Source: Cymodocea nodosa
Taxonomy: Eukaryota > Streptophyta > Magnoliopsida > Alismatales > Cymodoceaceae
Assembly (NCBI GenBank): GCA_036874045.1
Contig: CM072344.1
Span: 10,388,501 to 10,452,500, forward strand
Direction: 5' to 3'
Length of the DNA: 64,000 nucleotides
The notes under the pieces were generated by a model. The model searched no databases. It saw only the letters and a program-made list of their open reading frames with translations, and had not been told where the DNA came from. This document shows, in pieces, positions 22,411-33,566 of this stretch (positions are counted from its first letter, which is position 1; every line of letters begins with the position of its first letter). Position numbers and translations under genes: made by a program.

Positions 22411-23976
22411 CTATTCAGGATTAGGTATTTTCCTGTCATGATGTTCTGATCTGGGACTTATTTCAATATTATCAGCAGCATCTATATTGTCAGATCTTTC
22501 AGAACTGGTGGAATTTCTATCAAAACTAGTATAAATGTCTGAAATATCTGTTATTGTCGTACCAATAATTTGCTGAATTTCTTCTATTTGTTCTTCTGGA
22601 AACATTTCAGTAGCAATAGTCTTTGTAACAATCTGTATATTAGCAACCTGTATATCTATATGTGATCTATACAACTGTCTTTGTATGAAAGAATGTTCTA
22701 TATCTGTTTGCGGAGTAGAATCATCCTGTATTTCTGAAATTTGTATATGTGAGACATTGGTAGTATCATATTCTATTTCTAACTGTGTATGTTGTTGATT
22801 ATATACATTTATCAACAAGTATACGATATATTGTAACAAACATAACCATACATATAAAGTGTAGTATAAGCAACTATACCAAAATTCAAAAGTCTTTGTT
22901 CGAGATACAGTAAGAGGAATAATATCTGTACATTCCTCTTTAGATGAAATATCTTCAAAATTCATAGACTCAGTGTCTACGTCATCAATAATATCATCAA
23001 ATTTGATATCATCTATATATATATCATCAAAATTTCCTACATTCTCACTTTCTGTAGGAAAAGAATGTGTGCTTACAGCATTGTGTGAAAAACTGTCCAT
23101 TGTATTAAAAGATACATTATGCTCTAATGTGACACAATACCTTAGAGTATATGCTTGTAAGCCAATATTTGTCACATCTACTAGGATTCCTGACAAAAAT
23201 GTCTGTCCAGCTTCTGCAATGGAGCATAGTTTTCCATTTTTCACTGATTCTTCGTTTTGCTGCAATATTCCTTGTACACCTGTAGTTAGTCCAAAATATT
23301 CAATTGTCTTTTTCTTTTTCCGACTATATGTCTGCAGTGTTTCAGGTTGTTTAGGAGGTTCTAAAATTGTCTTAATTTCTCCTGTTAAAGGCACCTGTTG
23401 TCTTGATGGTCCTTCACCATGATGCCTAGGTGGTAATAATGGAATATAGAGTTTTAAACTCTCCACCTTGGCCATTTTGAGTTGATAAACTCTTTGTCCT
23501 TCACTTCGAAGGCCCATTTTGCTAATGGCAGTTTTTTGTTCATCGATATACTGTTTAATATCATCTAAAACAGCTAGGGGAAAATAATGTTGGAAATACA
23601 AGGATTGTAATTCCCTGTTTGCATTTTCGATCATTGGTCCCCACTTCTTTCCATAATAAGTGATAGACTATATTGATGTCTCTGGTACATGTCTAGAACT
23701 TACAACCGCAGGGTTAGGTTGTAAATTTCTTTTCCATAAATGCAATGTGGAAAGTTTTGTCTGTTTTAGTCTAAACTCTGATTTAGCATAATTTCGAATA
23801 AATTTCCAACAAAAATTTTTCTCATCTTGAACAGCTTTTCTGATTTCGTGTAGTACTTTGTTTGAAAAAGTGTACCTGGAGTAAATATCGTTGACTTCAT
23901 TCTGCATTTTCTGAAGTTCTAGCTCACTTTTCTGCACTTTGGTCATTCTACCGCGTCGTCTTCCACGTCTTGACAT
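22411..23976 (-). pseudogene. Sirevirus ORF2 with duplicated N-terminal module and hydrophobic segment (S3)
   Basis: Start MSRRGRRRGRMTK at 23976; the first part ends at a stop at 23668 and an open 407-codon part follows (23634-22411). The basic N-terminus matches S1/S4 ORF2. Two related blocks of about 60 residues occur in tandem: YSRYTFSNKVLHEIRKAVQ and YFQHYFPLAVLDDIKQYID. S1 and S4 have one (YSEYFFPQGILNEVRQELQ). The middle is acidic (DDIYIDDIKFDDIIDD). Around residues 265-290 of the 407-codon part a hydrophobic run (LYYTLYVWLCLLQYIVYLL) could span a membrane. The C-terminal plant-transposon-like domain of S1 is not recognisable. Function unknown; an env-like role is only a positional analogy. 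Confidence 0.75.
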
Positions 23977-25999
23977 TGTTGATTAATCTTCGCTTTGCAC
24001 TATAGAACTTAGTGGAAGGAAAGATTGTGAAGCTAGGGTTTTACCAAGGTAGAAACACAAAAGGTTGTTAGGAAAACATTCATAACTCTCCGAGTTTATA
24101 AATGGACAAACAGATTCAATCATTGAAATCATAAATATAAGATCCGTTACCGATAAATAACTCGAGTGCTTGCAATAACTATACAAGTTTTACAACCAAC
24201 AATTGCAGAATACTTAGCGTAATTGTGCATATAAAGAAAATAACTTCAGGCTAACTGAAAAAGCGAGAAAACTCGAAGACTTATGATAACTATTCGAGTT
24301 TCTCGAAGGAATAGGTGTGAAAACTCGAAGATTTAAACATAACTGTTCGAGTTTTGACTAAGACATTATAAAGCAGTGAAATCCAACACGTGCACAATTT
24401 GAACTTAAGGTGTTCAGAAAGTTTCGGAGACTTATAAACCTAACTATCCGATGCTCAGGTGAATTTCGGAGAGTTATAGATAACCTTTCGAAAGATAACT
24501 TAAGTCAATCGTCCAGATCACGACATGTGTACTTAAGTAGTTTTATAATAAAGAGATGTTTCAGACAGTTACAAATCTAACTTTTCGATGCCCAGACGCA
24601 TTTCAGAGAGTTACAGATAACTTACCGAAAATCCACTTAAGTCATGCATTATGGTTTTGACATGTGTACTTCAGGAAATAATAAAATAGTCTATTGAACG
24701 TTTTAAAACACAACTGTCCGATACTTGTAATATAACTTGCCGAAACAATAGAAAATTTGGATACTTAAGAATTAAAATACCTGCAAGTCACCGACAGTTT
24801 AGAAATGTACTTAATTAAGGTGTATTTCTTGAAATTATGCAGATTCTTTCATGAAAACATATAATAGTTCAAAAGTTATGAATTATTATACGAGAAATTG
24901 CTCTCCCTACATAAATGTAGTGTAAAAAATTTATGACGTACTTAATCTAGGTTGCCAAGCCCTAAGTAGAGTTGGCTTAAAAAGGTCAAATAGCTTACTT
25001 AAAGAGAATGCTAAGCCTTAAATAGATTTGAGTCTCTCTCTTTTTTTTTTTTTAATTTGAATGAAATACAGAAATAAGTAGTAGAGTTAACAATTTAGAC
25101 TTTCTAGCTTTTATCTTATTCAGTTTACAAAAGATAATTCATAGAGATATACCTACAGAAACTTAAAAGATTTCAATAATGAGTACACAACTTAAGACAA
25201 ATAAATATCATACATTATGTGTAAAGAGTAGATAATAACAAAAATAACAAGGATTATATGCATAGATTATGTTAGGATTGTTATAACACCTTCAAAGATA
25301 AATTAAGGTTGAGTACATTGCCCCCTTTTTTTTTCTTTTCTTTTTTTTATATTCATATATATATATATTTTATGTATTACCTCCCACAATATCATCTTTT
25401 TACATGATCATAATCCCTTGCTTAGGGGAAAGATAACCAGTTACTCAATGACAAGTGAGAACAGGTAATTTTATTTTATTTTTTTAAAATATAATCTGAA
25501 TTACTTGCAAAATGAGTTTTCAGTCAGCACATCCCAAACCAGTTGGTTTAAGTGACTAGGGTTTAAGATCGCCCAACGAACTTAATTACTCAAGTAATTA
25601 CAGACAAAAAATAAACAAAAATAAAACAAGACAGTAAATTAAATTAGAGGCAACCGCAAGACTTAATTTTTCTAACAGAATGTTAATAACTTTCCTTTAA
25701 TAAAAAGTGCATACTTTCTATGTATTTTTCTGTTAAAATCACTGTAATAGCATATACATAAGTAACAAAAATATAGTTGGCACTCACATTGAATTAAATT
25801 AACTTTTCCTTAAGTAATCTTTTCTGAATTTTTCTTAAAAAACTTGACTTCAATAAAAATCAGAATTTCATAAACTCTTAACTACTAGAAAATTGTAATT
25901 AAAAAAAAAAATGTTATTTTGTTTTTTTTGTTTTTAATAAAAAGACATTAAATTCTAAAACTACCTTATAACAAACCAAAATACAATGAACATGACCAT
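23977..25999 (-). other. Pol-ORF2 spacer of S3 with inverted-repeat array
   Basis: No gene. Close to ORF2 lie an AAAACCCTAG motif and an ATTTATAAAC box at 24103-24094, about 120 bases before the ATG. Inverted repeats follow: AACTCGAAGACTTA with TAACTATTCGAGTT (24270-24300) and AACTCGAAGATTTA with TAACTGTTCGAGTT (24322-24353). TATCCGA/TCGGA motifs lie at 24420-24780. The rest is AT-rich with poly-T tracts (25038, 25324, 25900). Confidence 0.7.
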
Positions 26000-27241
26000 T
26001 TAAATATAAGATAACCTACAGATACCAAGTTCTAATCGTAATTTTGAGAATGTATTTTCATCTAAGGGTTTTGTAAATAGATCTGCTAATTGTTCTGTGG
26101 TAGGAACAAAATTTAATACTATTTTTCCTTTTATAACATTATCCCTTAGAAAATGATGTCGAACTTCTATATGTTTTGCTCGTGAATGTAAGACAGGATT
26201 TTGAGATAAACTTATTACAGAACTACTATCACAGAAAATCTTAGTTGGTTCATAGTTTAAATTAAAATCTTTTAAGGTTTGTCTGATCCACAAGATTTGA
26301 GCACAGCCAAGTGCAGCAGCTATATATTCAGCTTCAGTTGTAGATAATGCTACACAATTTTGCTTTTTGCTAAACCATGACACTAAAGAATTACCTAACA
26401 ATTGACAAGTGCCACTAGTGCTTTTTCTTTCAGACTTACATCCTGCGAAATCAGCATCACTATAACCTACTAAGTTTAAAGAACTGTGTTTAAAGTAAAA
26501 TAGTCCGAAATTGATGGTTCCTAATAGATATTTAAAAATTCGTTTAATAGCAAGTAGGTGTGACTCCTTAGGATTTGATTGATATCTAGCACAAGTACAC
26601 ACACTAAACATAATATCTGGTCGGCTAGCTATTAAATAGAGTAATGAACCAAAGGATTTTAAATAACTTATTTTGGGAACCCTGTTATACCATATCTCAT
26701 AAGGAGTTTTACCTAAAATTGGTCTTAGATGTACTCTATTTATAACATAGCATGCTGCATGAACTACTTTTGCCCAAAGAAAAAAGGGTAACTTATTCTC
26801 ATTTAACATGGTTCTGGATATTTCTTGAAGTGATATGTTCTTACGTTCTACTATCCCATTTTGTGAAGGAGCTCTTGGAAATGAGTACCTATGATCTATG
26901 CCTAATTATTCACAAAAGGTGTCCATTTGATCATTATCAAATTCTATACCATGATCACTCCTAAGTTTTTGAATTTTAACATTTTGCTCATTCTGAACTT
27001 TATTACAGAATATCTTAAATATTTCAAAAACTTCAATTTTATTAGCTAGAAAATAGACCCAAGTAAATCTAGAATAGTCATCAACTAGTACAAAAGCATA
27101 ATGTTTACCTCCTAGACTAGTTGTTCTAGTAGGTCCAAATAAATCCATATGCATTAGTTCTAATACTCTTTTGTTTGTTATTTCATTTAAGCTTTTAAAG
27201 GATGTTTTATGTAATTTACCTAGTTGACACGCATCACACAT
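26000..27241 (-). pseudogene. Copia integrase fused to RT C-terminus and RNase H (S3)
   Basis: Integrase part: CDACQLGKLHKTSF, the DDE core with MDLFGP, LVDDYSRFTWVYFL and RSDHGIEFDN, a stop near 26906, then SFPRAPSQNGIVERKN and TPYEIWYNRVPKISYLKSFGS. Here the sequence jumps in frame to LLYLIASRPDIMFSV, the region after the RT core, so the YVDD-bearing palm is missing. RNase H is complete: YSDADFAG, STSGTCQLLG, TTEAEYIAAA, CDSSSVI, LADLFTKPLD, ending RLSYI at 26000. The internal deletion makes the element non-autonomous. Confidence 0.92.
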
Positions 27242-27275
27242 AAACTCTTTCGAGTACTTAATACTAGGTAAACCT

Positions 27276-27725
27276 CTAACTATTCTTTTTAGACATCTTT
27301 TGTAATAATTTTAAGTTTGAGTGTCCTAGCCTTCTATGCCATAAAATGACTTCATCTGATTTTGCAATTAAGCAAGCATTGTCTTTAATAATATTAAAAG
27401 GCAAATTTAGAATATAAATAGATCCTTTCTTGTATGCAGTGAATAAAATTTCGTTTGTAGTCATGTCCATAATTTTACAGGAATCTTTTTCAAAAATTAC
27501 TCTGTAAATCTTCATTAAAACAAGAACACTCATTAAATTAAAACTTAAGTTTTCAACTAATAAGACATCATTTATAAAACATTTCTCAGTTACCTGAACC
27601 TTGCCAGACCCAAGGATATTTGTTTTGCTTTTATTTCCAAAGGTAACTTGTACGTTCTTGGTCTTTGTTATTTTTGTAAGTAATCGTATATCTCTAGTCA
27701 TGTGGTTGGATGCTCCACTATCCAT
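27276..27725 (-). pseudogene. Copia protease and GAG-pre-integrase (S3)
   Basis: MDSGASNHM is the aspartic protease active site; ILGSGKVQV and DVLLVENLSFNLMSV follow, then the pre-integrase motif LWHRRLGHSNLKLL. A frameshift near 27276 separates it from CDACQLG of the next segment. Protease would mature the gag-pol polyprotein. Confidence 0.9.
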
Positions 27726-27757
27726 TATCCATTTTGATTTGTGTACCTACAAAATAG

Positions 27758-29769
27758 TCAAAAAGAGATTTTATCTCTTGGAACCCATTTTTGAGTGGGT
27801 TCAAGAATTTTAGAGAGAGTCATATCAAAATAATTCATATTTTTAGACTTCAACTTATTTATTTTCTGATAATTATTTTTGCGTTTCTTTCTCTTAGTGT
27901 TATAATTATCAAAACATTTATTTCCATGTAAACCAAAGTTGAAATTTTCATTTCTAACATTATTTGATTTCCAATATCCGATATTCTTTAAATATGAAGA
28001 AAATTCATCAATAATATTAAAATTCTCAAATGTCTTAGCTTGATTCTTTTGAAGATTTCTTTTGAAATTCTTGCATCCTGTGCTATCATTTATATGCTGC
28101 ATTTCATCAATTTGCACATATTTTTCTCCCTTTTTGATTACACACGGAATAGTTTTTCTCTTACTATTCTTAGTACTGAAAATAAAGACATTATTTTTAG
28201 CAGTACCATCATGCAATATATAATTTTCAAAAGATGCATCGTGTAAACCAATAGCATGTTTTTCTACATTTGATATTTTACTATTGAGTTCATTTGTTAA
28301 AGTTTGACTATTATTCCATTTACTTAATATAGCCTTTTGATCGCAGACTTTAATCTTTAACACATCAATTTCTGAATTTAAATCAGTAATAGTCAGTTCC
28401 AGTTTTTCAATTTCACAAATCATTTTCTTCTTATCAGTAATTAAATTTTCATAATCAGCATGCAATTTTCTTTCTATAGTAGTGAACTTTAAAATTTCCT
28501 GTGCATGCCTTTGATTTTCTTCTTTAAATTTATTTAACGTAGAGTTCAGAAAATCAATCTTATTTTCAGATTCATCTAGCATTTTCCTAATGTCCTTTCT
28601 TTCTATTTTGACTTTCTTATATTTTCTGGCTAGTCTATTGTATTCAACAAGTAATCCATCAAAACTATCAAAATTAGCATTTTGATTAGAGGATACCTCA
28701 CTGGATTTTGCCATAAAGCATACATTTGCCAGATTTTCTTTTGAATCTAATGTTGATGAGGATTCATTGTTTGATGTTGAATCCTTTGTTTCTTCACTTT
28801 GTGAAGCTGAAGAGTCATCCCATGTCACTTTAAGCGCCCTTCTCTTTCTGAATTTCTTATTCCTGAAATTCCTCCTCGAATTCTTTTTATGTTTGTTAAG
28901 AGGATAATCAGTTTGAAAGTGACCCGACTTGTTGCACTTGTAGCATATACTTTTGTCTTTCGTGAATGACTTCTTCTCCATATCTCCAGATGTCTTTGCT
29001 GACCTGAAGTTCCTGCGTTTCTTCAACAGATTTCTAAATTTTCTGGTCAACAACAATAAATCATCGTTAGAATCACTAGTGACTTCTGAGACTTTATCAG
29101 CCTCACAAGCCAGATCCCTTCTAGGATTTTTCCCTTTTGGATCTAAATGTTGTACTTCATAGGTTGTTAGATTTCCTATGAGATCATCGAGTGTATATGT
29201 ATTTAAGTCTTTGGACTCTTCAATAGATGTTGTCTTTTGAGCCCAAATTTTATTTAAAGATCTAAGGATCTTTCTTACCAAGTCTTTTTCCTCGAATTTC
29301 TTGCCTAAAGATTTTAATGAATTTACAATCTCAAGAAAATGGGAAAACATGTTAGAGATACATTCATTTTCGTGCATTTTAAAAAGCTCATATTTATGTA
29401 CTAACATATTGATCTTAGATTCCTTGACCTGATTAGTACCTTCGTTGGCAACTTCTAATGCATGCCATATCTCATATGTAGTTTGATATGCAAAAACTTT
29501 ATTAAATTGATCATGAGATAAAGCACAAAACAAGATGTTTAAACCTTTAGCATTCAGTGTCATTCGTCCTTTTCATCAAAAGTCCAAGTATCATATGGAG
29601 TCGTAACTAACATTATAAGATTGCTAATTATATGCCATAATTTGAAATCGATTGACTGAAAAAATACTTTCATCCTATATTTCCAATAGCTATAATTGCT
29701 ACCTTCAAACATAGGAGGACGATTAGTGGTCTATCCTTCAGTCATAACTAAGATTTCAGAATTATCCAT
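27758..29769 (-). pseudogene. Copia gag with zinc knuckle and coiled coil (S3)
   Basis: Start MDNSEILVMTEG at 29769, then a TAG and a broken stretch; a 601-codon open part runs from 29563. The UBN2 region has GLNILFCALSHDQF and IWHALEVANEGTNQVKESK. The zinc knuckle CYKCNKSGHFQTDY has Tyr in place of the last Cys. A basic tail (RRNFRNKKFRKRRALK), VTWDDSSAS, and a long coiled coil of about 120 residues follow, then QKWVPRDK at the protease border. Gag builds the particle and the knuckle binds RNA. This is the best-kept gag among the copia copies here. Confidence 0.9.
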
Positions 29770-29859
29770 TTTAAATAGATGATCTGAAGTAAATGACAGG
29801 AAAAACCAATTCCTAAATAGAGAAGTGAAGGCTTTCGAATGCTTTAAACAATTTAAAAT

Positions 29860-29871
29860 GCTTTGATACCA
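29860..29871 (-). promoter_or_regulatory. Primer binding site of S3
   Basis: Sense TGGTATCAAAGC, two bases after the 5' LTR end, matching the initiator-Met site TGGTATCAGAGC at 11 of 12 bases. Confidence 0.9.
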
Positions 29872-29873
29872 AT

Positions 29874-31079
29874 TGTAGGATCGTCTGTATCACAAGAGAG
29901 GGGGTGAATTGTGTCTTTAGTAATTAAACTAGCAGATAAAACAAGAGCACAAAACACTCGTAAATGAAATTCTATTCTTTTATTTCAAGACAGAATTTAC
30001 AATATTTTTTCAACTCAATTCCCTTCTTGACGGTTTTGATACAGTAATTTTTGATATACAATTCAAATAGGAAAACAAAGCTCTTTTGAACAGTTAATTT
30101 TGAATTGTATAAAACCTGATCTTTATGCACACAGCTCTTTTCTTTCTCTTTGCTCAACTTCTGTATCTCTTCTTCTCTAGTTGTCGAATTTCCAGACTTC
30201 TTGCGTTTGCAGCTCCTTTTCTAAAATTGCTTGGAATTTTGAACTTCTTCTGATGTTGGAGAACTTTTCAGAATATGAATATTCAAACTTAACTTTTTAG
30301 TTAGGGATCCAGATTGAATATTCAGACTTGGTTTTTGAGATTGGGATCCTCTTTTGTAATGTAGCTCGTACTCTCTATTTGTAGTCGAACTCTGTTGTCT
30401 TTCACGTTCAGCATGTTCATCCACTTGATCCACAATCCATAATCCATAATCCCCGTACTAATTTTCTCTTTAATCCAAATTACTTTCTATTTAAATTTCC
30501 ACTTTCTTCACTGACAATCTGAGTTTCCACGATCTCCACTCGTAGATTCACTGAAATTTTATCTTCCTGTAGTCTTGTAGAATATCTTCTAAGTCTTCAA
30601 TTTAGTCAAACATTTATCATTTAACTCCTGTCAAAACTCGAACACTTATCCTTTAACTCTTTGAGTTTTTACACCTGCAAAACACGTGACTAAACAAGGA
30701 AACTTATCTGTTCGTTAGTCCTTTTATAAAACTTGAACAGTTATCTATCCATGTGTATAAAAACTCGAATAGTTATCTAACTATTCGATTTTTCATTACC
30801 AAACGCACATGGAAAACACGTGACAACTTAAAACATTAAAAATGCACGTGCAGATAACTTAACTATACTTGTTTTTAACATAAAGTATTCGACAAAAACG
30901 AAACGTTAACTATCTGAAAGTTTAACTATTGCAAATCTAGCTCTTCGGAAATCTTTAATTTATCCGACATAAAAATGAAACTTTCCGATAATCTGTTAAC
31001 TATTATACTTAGAGAATATTATGTAGACTTATTTAAATACGTTAATAAAGCATACATCTTCAAAATTAAATACCTAACA
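29874..31079 (-). repeat. 5' LTR of S3
   Basis: Pair of 20858-22077; 1206 bp; TGTTAGG...CCTACA. It contains the perfect inverted repeat TCGAATAGTTA (30765-30775) / TAACTATTCGA (30778-30788) and CACGTG boxes near 30683, 30819 and 30843. It is more regular than the 3' copy, where the same repeat has mutated. Confidence 0.93.
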
Positions 31080-32020
31080 TAGGGTAATGTAGCAGTTTCT
31101 ATTTCTAGCTCTATTTCAATATATTTCTATTCCCACTTCCATTCATTTATGTCTTTCATAATCCATATTTGAAATTTCATCAATTCATCCCACCATCTTA
31201 TCAGACATAAAGTAGGATCATCTTCTTCATTATACCACATTCCTATTTGAATTTTATTAAATTTTTCAGATGGTGGTTTAGCTATATCACTCGGTACATG
31301 TAAAATTTCTATATAATCATTATAACTGTCTATGCTCACTATGTATAAATCATATCTAAATGCAACTGATATATTTGTGACAAGATATATATATCCATCA
31401 AGTATGACATGTGCTTGGTTAATTAATGATTTTTGTCCTAGATATATCATAATATTTTCATTCCAAGATCTATTCAGAAAGTTATACACACTTAAGCGTA
31501 AATCTTCACCCCAATTTCCTGTAGGTCTCCAATAATATAATTTTTCAGGAATTGCAGAATTTTTATCAGAAAAAATTGAAGCCGATCCACAATTCACAGT
31601 CGGTACTTCAAATCTATTAGGTCTTCCTATATTTCATTCTTCTCCTGTTATAGGATTTCTTATCAAAATATCATGTAATAATAAACTTGCATACCTTGGT
31701 TTCGTACTATATATAATTAATCCTTCATCTATCCCCATAATATGATTTATTCCTTCTAATGTATTGGGTGGAATTCTAGTAGTTTCTTCCATAGCAAGAT
31801 ATTCATGGGTATTTGAACTACGATTAATTAACCTTCATATGAATCCATCTCTAATTTTAGTCATTTTTGCAGCTTGTAGTCCCTGAAAATATTTTTCTTC
31901 AATACAGTCTTTAATTTCCTTTGATACACAACACAGCTTGCACAGATCTTTAGTTGATAAATTACTCAGTACTTCCCTTAGTGCATCCAATGGTAATTGC
32001 ATCAATTCCATTTGTCGATT
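31080..32020 (-). pseudogene. F-box gene, main exon, 5' part (G2)
   Basis: The exon begins at 32020 after GTTATACAG and encodes NRQMELMQLPLDALREVLS and then SxxDLCKLCCVSKEIKDC, an F-box motif, followed by an F-box-associated-like region (SLLLHDILIRNPITGE, KLYYWRPTGNWGEDLRL, YIVSIDSYNDYIEILHVPSD, MWYNEEDDPTLCLIRWWDE). F-box proteins are the substrate receptors of SCF ubiquitin ligases. The N-terminal six codons lie upstream of the GT-AG segment (33584-33567). Stops near 31124 and 31635 and an altered codon at 31836 disable it. S3 cuts it at 31080; the 3' end is 20857-20645. Total about 390 residues if joined. Confidence 0.8.
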
Positions 32021-33566
32021 CTGTATAACACAAACAAAAATTTAGCAGAGACAAAAATTAACATAACTACTGCACACCCTCGTGGAATTAAGGCATAACT
32101 CAACGGACTAAGTTCATTGAGTTAAAAATTAACTCTACGATTAACTATTAATAAAAACATATATACATATAGATAGTTGCTTCAGATATGCTGCTTCATT
32201 CAACTACTCTCCCAGAAGAGGTTTCAATTTCATTAACAGATCTATTGATAGGGTTAGGTATTGCTTGTATTGGCAATCCTCTAGTAGGTCTAACTTCCAT
32301 TGGTTCCTTCTGTCTAAGTGGTAAATTTCTATTCTGATTTTGAATTGCAATATTTCCAAATACAAAATCTAGACGATTATTTAATTGTTGGATTATCTTT
32401 TCTAATTCTCTATTCTAGATCCTTGTTCAATCAATACATCATAACTTATGTTCTTCTCACTGGTATTTTCTCCTCCCTGGAAATTGTTGTTTCTCCAAGA
32501 TAAAGTCGAGTGATTTATCTAATTAGGATGATAAGAATTTCCCAAGCTATCTCTCTGGTTTCTAGCATAAATAATATCTAAGTCATTTATGTTTGCATTG
32601 TTTTCTGCTAGCTTTTGATTTAGTGATAACTCTTCTATTTTCTTTGTTAATTCATTTAACTTCACTTCAAGCATAGTACTTGAATCTATTTCATGCATTC
32701 CTCTTGGCAATATTTTTTATCTACAATAGCCTCAGCCGAGTTTTCCCACTGTGCAGTTCTTTTTGCAAAGTTTTCTAAATATGCCCATGCTTCTTCACTA
32801 CATAACTTTAAAAATCCATTTTGACAAGTAGATTCTAATAAAGATTTTGTTGAAACATCTTTGCCTTCATAAATTATACCTATTAATTATGCCTTACTCA
32901 TTGCATGATGTGGACATTGAGTCAATAAATCTTTAAATCTTTCAAAATATTTTCAGAATGATTCACCCTATTTTTAGCTACACATTAATATTTCTTTCTT
33001 CTTTTTAATCGTTTGATGTATTGGATAGTATTTTTCCAGAAAAACAAAGCTAAATTCAGTCCATGTAGAAATTGAATCAGGCGACAGAGTATATAACCAT
33101 CTTTTAGCTGTGTCTTTTAAAGAAAAAGGGATATATCTAAGTTTAATAGCATCTATACTCATGTTCGACATTTTCATCATTTGACAAACTTCATTAAATT
33201 CTCTAAGGAAATAATAGGCATCCTCTCTTTCTAATCCATGAAAATGTGGCAATTGACTAATATAATTAGATTTTAGTTCAAACCTATCTCCCTCAAAGTT
33301 TGGCAATCGAATACATGAAGGTTCATCAACTAATTCAGGATAAAGAATCTCTCCTAATGGTTTTTCTACTAGAGCAGCCATTTCTACGTTCTCTTTTAAT
33401 GAAAGGTTAAATACACCCCAAAGAATTTCATTAAAGTTCAGTTCAGAAAATTTTTAAGTATGCCTTTATGTTGAATATTCTTGGGTAGGTGTTCTTACTA
33501 ATCATTTAGTGCTAAGAGAACGGGTTCATGTGCTTATAAATAAATAATAGAAGATTAATTACATAC
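32021..33566 (-). other. Intron-like GT-AG segment containing gag (G2)
   Basis: The sense 5' edge is CTG-GTATGTAATTAATC (33566) and the 3' edge is GTGTTATACAG-AATCG (32021); 1546 bp. G3 has the flanking exons fused exactly without it (junction 41484/41483). The whole gag ORF lies inside. G4 keeps the same acceptor (54620) and gag; G1 keeps the donor region and gag start with GT mutated to AT. The best reading is an alternatively spliced intron of the retroelement RNA. Confidence 0.75.
32196..33381 (-). pseudogene. Athila-like gypsy gag (G2)
   Basis: Start MAALVEKPLGEILYPEL at 33381. The conserved Ty3/gypsy gag core follows: PHFHGLEREDAYYFLREF, IKLRYIPFSLKDTAKRWL, WTEFSFVFLEKYYP. A stop at 32974 and later frameshifts break it. 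The end GRVVE-stop at 32198-32196 matches GRVAE-stop in G4, so a separate gag of about 395 codons seems normal for this family, not a gag-pol fusion. No zinc knuckle is visible. A proline/asparagine-rich tail (NPINRTVNE-like) precedes the stop. Confidence 0.88.

Larger units (their letters stand above)
20858..31079 (-). mobile_element. S3: full-length Sirevirus-type copia element
   Basis: A complete 10.2-kb unit on the minus strand: 5' LTR 31079-29874, primer site, gag, protease/pre-integrase, integrase fused to RT C-terminus/RNase H, spacer, ORF2, three polypurine tracts, 3' LTR 22077-20858. It splits the F-box gene of G2. Flanks CAAGG / TAGGG match at three of five bases. The RT core is deleted, so it cannot move alone. 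It belongs to a different family from S1/S4 (LTR start TGTTAGGTATTTAATTTTG). Confidence 0.93.

Noticed and set aside
22973-23422. 149-codon plus-strand ORF opposite S3 ORF2
   Set aside because: Antisense shadow of the long minus-strand ORF2; no domain, low-complexity Ser/Ile/Phe content expected from the reverse of an acidic ORF.
25320-25375. Poly-T/TA tract as a retrogene poly(A) tail
   Set aside because: Many such T tracts occur throughout the spacers, none with a target duplication or adjacent processed gene.
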